DNA from: Luteolibacter sp. LG18
GTDB lineage: Bacteria; Verrucomicrobiota; Verrucomicrobiia; Verrucomicrobiales; Akkermansiaceae
Length of the DNA stretch: 64,000 bases
Reading direction: 5' to 3'
Assembly: GCF_036322585.1 (NCBI RefSeq)
Contig: NZ_AP024600.1
Span: 2,232,001 to 2,296,000 of the forward strand
The translations under genes were made by a program, and so were the position numbers. The notes under the pieces were generated by a model, which did no database searches, was not told the DNA's origin, and saw only the letters and a program-made list of their open reading frames with translations. This document shows, piece by piece, positions 58,281 through 64,000 of this stretch. Each line of letters begins with the position of its first letter. Position 1 is the first letter of the stretch.

Positions 58281-59654
58281 TCACTTCGTTCCGACGGTCA
58301 CCGTGAACACGCTGTCGATCGCGTCCGGTGCGGTCAGCGGCAGGTCGATCAGGGTTTCGCCCTGGAAGCGGATGGTCTTCTCGCCCTCCGGCGTCATCAG
58401 CGTGCAGGACTTGATCGGGCCGGGCAGGCCCTTGAGCGCGAGCTTGTCGTTCTCCGGCCACTGGAAGGAGTGGATGAAGACGCGGTCGTCCTTGCGGGTG
58501 GCATAGTTACCCGCTGGCAGGGTGAGGGCGAGGCCTTCGGTGCCGTAGATCGAGGCGCCATTGCGTTTCATCCACTCACCGATCGGCTTCATGCGCTCCA
58601 CGTCCTTCTCGGCGAAGGTGCCGTCTCCCTTCGGGCCGATGTTCAGCACGAAGTTGCCGCTCATCGCGGCGCTGCGGACGAGCATCTCGACGAGGGTCTT
58701 CGGCGTCTTGCGACCGGCGCCGGACCAAGTCTTGTGGTAGCCCCACGAGTTTTCCGGGATGGTCATGCACGCTTCCCAATCGAGCAGCGGCTGGGTCTTC
58801 GGCAGCTTGCGCTCGTAGCCCGAGTTGTAGTCGGCGAAGCTGTCATAGGCGCGGACGCGGTCGCCCAGCACGATGCCCGGTTTCAGCTCGCGGAGCCAGG
58901 CTTCGAGGCTTTTGCCGATGTCCGGGTGGTTCTTGTAGGACGCGTCCCAGCGGCCGTCGAACCACAGCCCCTTGATGTCCCCGAAATCGGTGAGCAGTTC
59001 CTTGAGCTGGCCCTTCATGAACTCCAGGTAGCGGGCGTAGGCGGCCTGGTCCTCGGGAGTCTTCGGATCGGCGGCGCGGTAGTCCGGGTTGTGCCAGTCG
59101 ATGATGGAGTAGTAGAAATACATGTCCATGCCCTCGGCGCGGACGGCATCCGCCAGTTCCTTGAGCACGGCGTGCTTGGTCGGCGAGGAGCCGATGTCGT
59201 AGTCGGTGAGCTTGCTGTCCCACAGGCAGAAGCCGTCGTGGTGCTTGGTCGTGATGATCACGTACTTCGCGCCCATCTTCTTGATGTCCGCGGCCCAGCG
59301 CTTCGCGTCGAAGTTCTCCAGGGTGAATTGCTTCACCAGCTTGTCATACTCCGCGGACGGAATCTTGCCGCCGACCTTGATCCATTCGGCCGCGCCGGGG
59401 ACCTCCTTGTCGTTCCACTGGCCTCCGAGGATCGAGTAAATGCCGAAGTGGATGAAGCAGCCGAAGCGGTTGTCCCGCCACTTTTCCATCGCCGGATCGC
59501 TGCGGCGCACCCAGCCCTTCAGGTCGGGCGTTTCGGAGTTGGCGGTGTCACCCTTCGATTTCGAGAGGTCCGCGCCACTGGTGCCGGACTCCGCCGCGAG
59601 CAGCAGCGGGGAACACAGGAGGGCGGGAACAAGACTGCGGAACAAACGGAGCAT
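58281..59654 (-). CDS. Alpha-L-fucosidase (GH29)
   Basis: A 457-residue exported enzyme with signal peptide MLRLFRSLVPALLCSPLLLA. The GH29 barrel is recognised from RFGCFIHFGIYSILGGQWND, AKYVIITTKHHDGFCLWDS, FYYSIIDWHNPDY and GLWFDGRWD. The Asp in FDG (near residue 232) is the probable nucleophile; NFVLNIGPKGDGTF is the closing substrate loop. It should remove terminal alpha-L-fucose from glycans. ATG 59654 is chosen because it opens the signal peptide. It is convergent with the coiled-coil cluster. It fits with GH89 and the lyase as part of a glycan-degrading lifestyle. Confidence 0.93.
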   Translation of the reverse strand: MLRLFRSLVPALLCSPLLLAAESGTSGADLSKSKGDTANSETPDLKGWVRRSDPAMEKWRDNRFGCFIHFGIYSILGGQWNDKEVPGAAEWIKVGGKIPSAEYDKLVKQFTLENFDAKRWAADIKKMGAKYVIITTKHHDGFCLWDSKLTDYDIGSSPTKHAVLKELADAVRAEGMDMYFYYSIIDWHNPDYRAADPKTPEDQAAYARYLEFMKGQLKELLTDFGDIKGLWFDGRWDASYKNHPDIGKSLEAWLRELKPGIVLGDRVRAYDSFADYNSGYERKLPKTQPLLDWEACMTIPENSWGYHKTWSGAGRKTPKTLVEMLVRSAAMSGNFVLNIGPKGDGTFAEKDVERMKPIGEWMKRNGASIYGTEGLALTLPAGNYATRKDDRVFIHSFQWPENDKLALKGLPGPIKSCTLMTPEGEKTIRFQGETLIDLPLTAPDAIDSVFTVTVGTK

Positions 59655-59730
59655 CCCAATAGGATCGCTCCGGTTGGCTGGGGAAGAAACCTGAAAATCC
59701 GTCCGAAACTGCCTAAGGCCGTGGGGCAAC

Positions 59731-59807
59731 AAGGAGTAGGGACATTCCTGTCCCGTTCTTCATCTTCTCCCCCTATCAGAGACGGGACAAGGATGTCCCT
59801 ACTCCTT
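59731..59807. repeat. Inverted repeat element (AGTAGGGACA family)
   Basis: The left arm at 59731-59756 (AAGGAGTAGGGACATTCCTG and on) and the right arm at 59782-59807 are near-perfect inverted copies. Each arm contains its own small palindrome (GGGACA...TGTCCC). It lies between two minus-strand genes, two bases before the stop of the L,D-transpeptidase gene. It looks like a dispersed non-coding repeat of MITE/REP type, different in sequence from the two GTAGC elements. Confidence 0.75.
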
Positions 59808-59809
59808 GG

Positions 59810-60973
59810 TCACCGGATCTCCACCGAGGCACCGGGGCGGATCACGGTCGGGAGGCGGATCGCATCCCAGTTCGCGAGGCGGATGCAGCCGTGGCTGCGG
59901 GCGCGGCCGATCGTCTCCGGCTCGCCGGTGCCGTGCATGCCGATGCCCGGCTTGCTGAGGCCGGCCCACAGGATGCCCACCGGGCTGTTCGGGCCGGGCG
60001 GGATGTTGATCGATTCCGAGCTGCGCACGCCGGTTTCCAGCAGCGACTTGTCATAGCGCCAGTATGGCAGCTCCAGGCAGTTCTTCAGCTCCCAGATGCC
60101 ATACTTGATGAACTTCGGCTGGCCCGGGGTGATCGGGAACGAGGCCACCAGCCCGCGGTTCGGGCGGCTGACCTTCACCGCGCCGTCCGGTTCCTTTTCG
60201 GAAACGACCAGCGCGGCCGGGGCGGCTTCGAAAATCCGCACCTGGTTGATCTTGGTGTCCACCACCACGTGGCGGGCGCTCATCGCGGGTTCGGCCTCGT
60301 ATTTCTTGCCGGTGATCAGCTCGATGGCGAAGGGCTTCACGTTCGGCACCACCAGCGAATCGCGGGCCTTGAGGTTGTAGAGGTTCTTTCCGGGGTTGAG
60401 CACGGCCAGATACTCGTCGCTGGTGTGGTAGCGCTCCGCCATGAACTCGATCACGCTGCGGTAGCTCATGCGCTTCCGCTTGGCCTGGCCCTCGTGGTCG
60501 TTCGGCAGGGTGGTGTCCAGCCAGTCCTTCACCACGTCCGGCACCACCGCCACGGCGAAGGGGTTCGGCACGGTCTTGTGAGCCTCGGCCAGCACCGTGG
60601 TCCAATCCCCGATCGGGTGACCGTGGACCTCATTCCATGCCTGCATCGCCAGCTCGGAGAAGCGGCCCGGTTTGCCATCGATCACACCGGGACCGAACAA
60701 GGCCTGATCGAGGAAGATCTGCACGCGCACCGCGTCGTCGCCGGTCGGCTTGCCATCCGCCGAAGGTGGCGTGGGCGTGGTGGGCAGAGCGGGCAGCGGC
60801 TTGGCCGCGACCGGGGCGGGTGCATTCGGAGCGACCTTCTGGGAGGAGGGATCGACCTGCGGCAATTCCTCGATGTCCACGGGAATGGCCTTCAGCACCG
60901 GGCGCTCGGGCTCCTGGGCCGACAGTGCGGAAGACAGCAGCAATGGCAGAATGGCGGCGAAACGGCGGATCAT
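59810..60973 (-). CDS. L,D-transpeptidase (YkuD domain)
   Basis: A 387-residue exported enzyme. MIRRFAAILPLLLSSALSAQ is the signal peptide; a Pro/Ala-rich linker follows (about 25-75), then a helical peptidoglycan-binding-like region. The YkuD catalytic domain takes the C-terminal part with HGTG and the active-site motif ARSHGCIRLANWD (Cys near 363). It should cross-link peptidoglycan by 3-3 bonds or attach proteins to it, in the periplasm. ATG 60973 is chosen for the signal peptide. It starts 13 bp after the end of hflX on the same strand, so both may be in one transcript. Confidence 0.92.
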   Translation of the reverse strand: MIRRFAAILPLLLSSALSAQEPERPVLKAIPVDIEELPQVDPSSQKVAPNAPAPVAAKPLPALPTTPTPPSADGKPTGDDAVRVQIFLDQALFGPGVIDGKPGRFSELAMQAWNEVHGHPIGDWTTVLAEAHKTVPNPFAVAVVPDVVKDWLDTTLPNDHEGQAKRKRMSYRSVIEFMAERYHTSDEYLAVLNPGKNLYNLKARDSLVVPNVKPFAIELITGKKYEAEPAMSARHVVVDTKINQVRIFEAAPAALVVSEKEPDGAVKVSRPNRGLVASFPITPGQPKFIKYGIWELKNCLELPYWRYDKSLLETGVRSSESINIPPGPNSPVGILWAGLSKPGIGMHGTGEPETIGRARSHGCIRLANWDAIRLPTVIRPGASVEIR

Positions 60974-60986
60974 CTGGGCGGGGAGG

Positions 60987-62288
60987 TTACGCGGGCAATT
61001 CGATGAATGATTCAAGCCGGCCGGCGATCGAGGCCGGAACCACGGCGGTCACGAGGATGTCGTTCCCCTCGTAGTCGGTGCTCAGCACCTTCGCGTCCCG
61101 GTGCAGCAGGCTCACCAGATCGGCGCGGTGCTGGGGGATGCGGTAGTGGCAGCGGCGGACGCGGTCGGAGAGCACCTCGCTGCATTTCTGGAGGAGCTGT
61201 TCGGTGCCCAGGCCGGTGGCGGCGGAGACGTGGAGCGAGTCCGGGAACAGGCGGTCGAGCGTGCTCAGGGTCTCCGGATCGGTGACGAGGTCGATCTTGT
61301 TCAGCACCGTAACCACCCGCTTGTCCTCGGCACCGAGCTCCTTGAGCACCTCCAGCGTGGTGGTGTGGAAGCGCTCGATCTCCGGCGCGGTGGCATCCAG
61401 CACGTGGATCAGGAAGTCCGCCAGCACGGCTTCTTCCAAGGTCGCCTTGAAGGCCTCCACCAGCCGGTGCGGCAGGTTGCGGACGAAACCGACGGTGTCC
61501 GTGAGCAGCAGCGGCTGGCCGTCCGGCAGCTCGATCTTGCGCGTGGTGGTGTCCAGGGTGGCGAAAAGCATGTCCTTCGAGAGGACATCGGAACCGCTGA
61601 GGCGGTTGAGCAGCGTCGACTTGCCGGCGTTGGTGTAGCCGACGATCGCGGCATGCGGGGTTTCCTGCTTTTCGCGCTCCTTGCGCTGAGTGGCGCGCTG
61701 CTTGCGCACTTCCTCCAACTCGCGGCGGGCGCGGTCGATCCGGACGTGGGCCATGCGGCGGTCCACCTCGATCTGCTTTTCACCCATGCCGCGGTTCGCG
61801 CCGCCGCCACCGCCACCTCCGGCCCCACCGCCTTCGCGGTCGAGGTGACCCCACATCCGCGCCATGCGCGGCAGGGCATACTGCATGCGGGCCAGCTCCA
61901 CCTGGAGGCGGGCCTCCTTGGTCTGGGCGCGCTTCGCGAAAATATCGAGGATGACCTCCTCGCGGTCGATCACGCAGGTGTCCGCCTCGCGCTCCCACGT
62001 CCGCTGCTGGTGGGGGGCGAGCTGGTTGTCGAAGACGATCACATCGCACTCGTGGGCCTTGGCCAGCGCGATGATCTCCGCCGCCTTGCCGGTGCCGCAG
62101 ATGTGCCTCTTGTGTTGCTGGCGGCTGCGCACCAGCACGGACTCGACGATGCCGATGCCCAGTGTGGACACCAGTTCCCCGAGCTCTTCCAGCAGCGAAG
62201 CCGACTCGTCCTCCTCGCGCGGATCGAAATAAATCCGCACCAGCAGGGCGCGCTCCACCATTTGCGGTTTCTCACGAACCTCGAACAT
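60987..62288 (-). CDS. hflX: GTPase HflX
   Basis: A 433-residue ribosome-associated GTPase. The N-terminal nucleotide-binding domain contains IYFDPREEDESASLLEELGE and VFDNQLAPHQQRTWEREAD. A glycine-rich loop GGGAGGGGGGGANRGMGEKQ and the coupling helix RRELEEVRKQRATQRKEREK follow. The GTPase motifs are GYTNAGKST (G1), DTVGFVRNLPHRLV (G3) and NKIDL (G4). The glycine loop is slightly longer than in many homologues. HflX splits or rescues stalled ribosomes in stress. ATG 62288 (MFEVREKPQMVERALLV) is the start; a longer open frame upstream has no family sequence. Confidence 0.93.
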   Translation of the reverse strand: MFEVREKPQMVERALLVRIYFDPREEDESASLLEELGELVSTLGIGIVESVLVRSRQQHKRHICGTGKAAEIIALAKAHECDVIVFDNQLAPHQQRTWEREADTCVIDREEVILDIFAKRAQTKEARLQVELARMQYALPRMARMWGHLDREGGGAGGGGGGGANRGMGEKQIEVDRRMAHVRIDRARRELEEVRKQRATQRKEREKQETPHAAIVGYTNAGKSTLLNRLSGSDVLSKDMLFATLDTTTRKIELPDGQPLLLTDTVGFVRNLPHRLVEAFKATLEEAVLADFLIHVLDATAPEIERFHTTTLEVLKELGAEDKRVVTVLNKIDLVTDPETLSTLDRLFPDSLHVSAATGLGTEQLLQKCSEVLSDRVRRCHYRIPQHRADLVSLLHRDAKVLSTDYEGNDILVTAVVPASIAGRLESFIELPA

Positions 62289-62449
62289 TCCGGCGGGGGG
62301 ATAACACCGGAAGCCCGCCCGTGCGACGGGAAAAAATACGGAGGTCTGTCGCCGGGGTCGCTTGGGTGCTCCGGAAGCCCTGCCGGAGCATCCGGTTCGA
62401 ACTTGTCTTGAGTGCTTCGCCAAGTTGCGCCTAGATTCCCGTCCACAAG

Positions 62450-64000
62450 ATGCGACCCTTGCCCAACCGCTGGATTCCTCGGGGCGAACCGTTCCAGGAA
62501 GGACGCGGCTCGTCGGGCAGTTTTCCGCCGATTTTAGAGCATCTGATCCTCCAGCGCGGCCTGCCCGGCGGCGCGGACATCGAGGCTTTCCTGAATCCCC
62601 GGCTCCGCGATTTGTCCGATCCCTTTCTGATTCCCGGCATGGCCGCGGCGGTCGAACGGCTCCAATTGGCCATCGATCGACGGGAAACGGTCTGCATTTT
62701 CGGGGACTATGACGTCGATGGTGTGACCTCGATCACCCTGATGCGGCGCATTTTGCACGCCTATGGAGTGGAGCCCCGCCATTTCATCCCCCACCGCGGG
62801 GGCGAGGGCTACGGCCTCAGCGATGCGGCCCTGATTCGCTGCATGGCGGAGGGCCCGAAGCCGGACCTTCTGATTACGGTCGACTGCGGCACGGTCTCGA
62901 TCGATGAAATCGCGGGCTTGAAAGCGCAGGGTGTGGATGTGCTGGTGGTGGACCATCACGAGCCCAGCCCGCGCGGCCTGCCCGATTGCGTGGCGGTGGT
63001 GAACCCGAAGTGCGGGAACGATTTCACCTACCTCTGCGCCGCCGGCGTGGTGTTCAAGCTCGGCCACGCGCTGCTGAAATCGCGACCGACCGATCTCGAT
63101 CTAAAGGAGCTGATGGACCTGGTGGCCGTCGCCACCATCGCGGACATCGTGCCGCTGATCGGGGAGAACCGCCTGCTGGTGCGTCACGGCCTCAAGCGCC
63201 TTTCGACCACGCTCAACCCCGGCCTGCGCGCCCTTCAGGAGGTCACCGGCATGAACGGCCACGCCACCTCGATGGACGTCGGCTTCCGGATCGGCCCGCG
63301 CTTGAATGCCGCCGGCCGGATGGACGCGCCGGAGGATGCCCTCGCGACCCTGCTCACCGATTGCCGCCGCCTGGCCTTCGATTTCGCCGAGAAGCTCGAT
63401 CGCTACAACCGCGACCGCCAGCAGTATGAGACCCAGATCCGCCGGGAAGCGCTGGAAATGCTCGATGGCACCTTCGATCCGCAGCGGGACCCGGTGATCG
63501 TGCTCGGCTCGCGCTCTTGGCATCCGGGGGTGGTCGGGATCGTCGCCTCACGCTTGATGCGGCAGTTCCACAAGCCGACCTTCGTGATCGCGATCGACAG
63601 CGATGGCATTGGCAAGGGCTCGGGCCGCAGCATCGACGGGGTCTCGCTGGTGGATGCCATCCGCGAGTGTCAGGACCACCTGATCGCCGGTGGCGGCCAC
63701 GCCATGGCGGCCGGTCTTTCGATCGAGGAAAGCCAGCTCGATGCCTTCCGCCAGCACTTCGCCGAGTATGTCCTGCGGACCACCGACGAGCAGCAGCGCC
63801 AGCCGACGCTGTGCTACGACGCGGAGATCACCTTCGCCCAGCTCTCACTCGATTTCCTCGCCAGCTACGATCTGCTCCAGCCCTTCGGGAATGGCAATCC
63901 ACAGCCGGTGTTCATCAGCCGCGGCGTGAGCCTCAGCCGCCCGCCGGTGCACATGAAGAACAACCACCTGCGCTTCATGCTCCGCCAGGGCTACGCCGAG
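62450..64000 (+). CDS. recJ: Single-stranded-DNA exonuclease RecJ (5' part, cut by window end)
   Basis: The first 517 codons of recJ are present; the frame is open at the window edge. ATG at 62450 begins MRPLPNRWIPRGEP. DHH-superfamily metal motifs follow: FGDYDVDGVTS (DxDG), LLITVDCGT, VVDHHEPSPRG (DHH), CAAGVVFKL and AGRMDAPEDALATL. The DHHA1 region carries RSWHPGVVGIVASRL and GGGHAMAAGLSIE. It should degrade 5'-ended single-stranded DNA in recombination and mismatch repair. It is divergent from hflX. The final, OB-fold part lies outside. Confidence 0.94.
   Translation, partial: MRPLPNRWIPRGEPFQEGRGSSGSFPPILEHLILQRGLPGGADIEAFLNPRLRDLSDPFLIPGMAAAVERLQLAIDRRETVCIFGDYDVDGVTSITLMRRILHAYGVEPRHFIPHRGGEGYGLSDAALIRCMAEGPKPDLLITVDCGTVSIDEIAGLKAQGVDVLVVDHHEPSPRGLPDCVAVVNPKCGNDFTYLCAAGVVFKLGHALLKSRPTDLDLKELMDLVAVATIADIVPLIGENRLLVRHGLKRLSTTLNPGLRALQEVTGMNGHATSMDVGFRIGPRLNAAGRMDAPEDALATLLTDCRRLAFDFAEKLDRYNRDRQQYETQIRREALEMLDGTFDPQRDPVIVLGSRSWHPGVVGIVASRLMRQFHKPTFVIAIDSDGIGKGSGRSIDGVSLVDAIRECQDHLIAGGGHAMAAGLSIEESQLDAFRQHFAEYVLRTTDEQQRQPTLCYDAEITFAQLSLDFLASYDLLQPFGNGNPQPVFISRGVSLSRPPVHMKNNHLRFMLRQGYAE

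Noticed and set aside
61101-62411. A 436-codon plus-strand frame opposite hflX
   Set aside because: HflX motifs on the minus strand are complete and the opposite frame has no family sequence.

Overview
The window reads as a stretch of chromosome from a G+C-rich bacterium of the phylum Verrucomicrobiota, most likely in the Luteolibacter/Haloferula part of Verrucomicrobiales. This is inferred from gene content: giant secreted proteins with LamG, fibronectin III, autotransporter-type beta-strand and delta-60 repeats, DUF1080 and DUF5722 proteins, a lone prepilin-like protein, and lipid A/LPS genes (lpxK, an LpxL-type acyltransferase, ELM1). Codon use and base composition are fairly uniform, except for a visibly A+T-richer block at about 14.74-16.33 kb that carries one RES-domain gene directly behind a tRNA-Arg gene.

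Layout. 0-6 kb: end of a secreted-protein gene, tilS, agmatine deiminase, a Tat-type metallophosphoesterase and a DUF5722 protein. 6-10.3 kb: a small DMT-family membrane protein and a very large metzincin-like protease with Calx-beta and delta-60 repeats. 10.3-14.5 kb: four minus-strand genes, three of them overlapping by 4 bp, for envelope glycolipid (acyltransferase fusion, ELM1, two glycosyltransferases). 14.7-16.2 kb: tRNA-Arg(CCT) and the RES-domain gene. 16.4-27.4 kb: two giant secreted proteins (a LamG/sugar-dehydrogenase/cytochrome-like fusion and an alginate-lyase/FnIII/LamG protein), the second divergent from a LacI-type regulator. 28.8-30.9 kb: small membrane protein, GT2 fusion and DUF1080 protein. 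31.0-33.2 kb: a three-gene bufferin-like cassette (Cys-rich secreted precursor, DUF692/MNIO maturase, DUF2063 partner). 33.3-43.7 kb: methyltransferases, small membrane proteins, a GH89 alpha-N-acetylglucosaminidase, an autotransporter-repeat protein and a divergent GntR-type regulator. 43.7-47.2 kb: an operon of GAF histidine kinase plus a polar amino-acid ABC transporter. 47.3-50.3 kb: cobalamin riboswitch, BtuB-like receptor and two small overlapping membrane-protein genes. 50.3-53.3 kb: lpxK, rph and a pseudopilin. 53.4-58.2 kb: a Cys-rich lipoprotein and six co-directional genes built from two related parts (coiled-coil lipoproteins and single-pass coiled-coil proteins sharing a small C-terminal domain). 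58.3-64 kb: GH29 fucosidase, L,D-transpeptidase, hflX and the 5' part of recJ.

The organism appears equipped to attack sulfated, fucosylated or uronic-acid-containing polysaccharides (GH89, GH29, alginate lyase, sugar dehydrogenase). It imports vitamin B12 under riboswitch control and makes lipid A-containing LPS. The two most interesting loci are the bufferin-like RiPP cassette (31.0-33.2 kb), whose precursor is unusually Lys/Glu-rich with a duplicated Cys motif, and the duplicated lipoprotein/coiled-coil cluster at 54.1-58.2 kb, which I cannot match to any described system. Three palindromic repeat elements lie between genes; in one, at 33.16-33.29 kb, the stop codons of both convergent neighbours lie inside the repeat arms.
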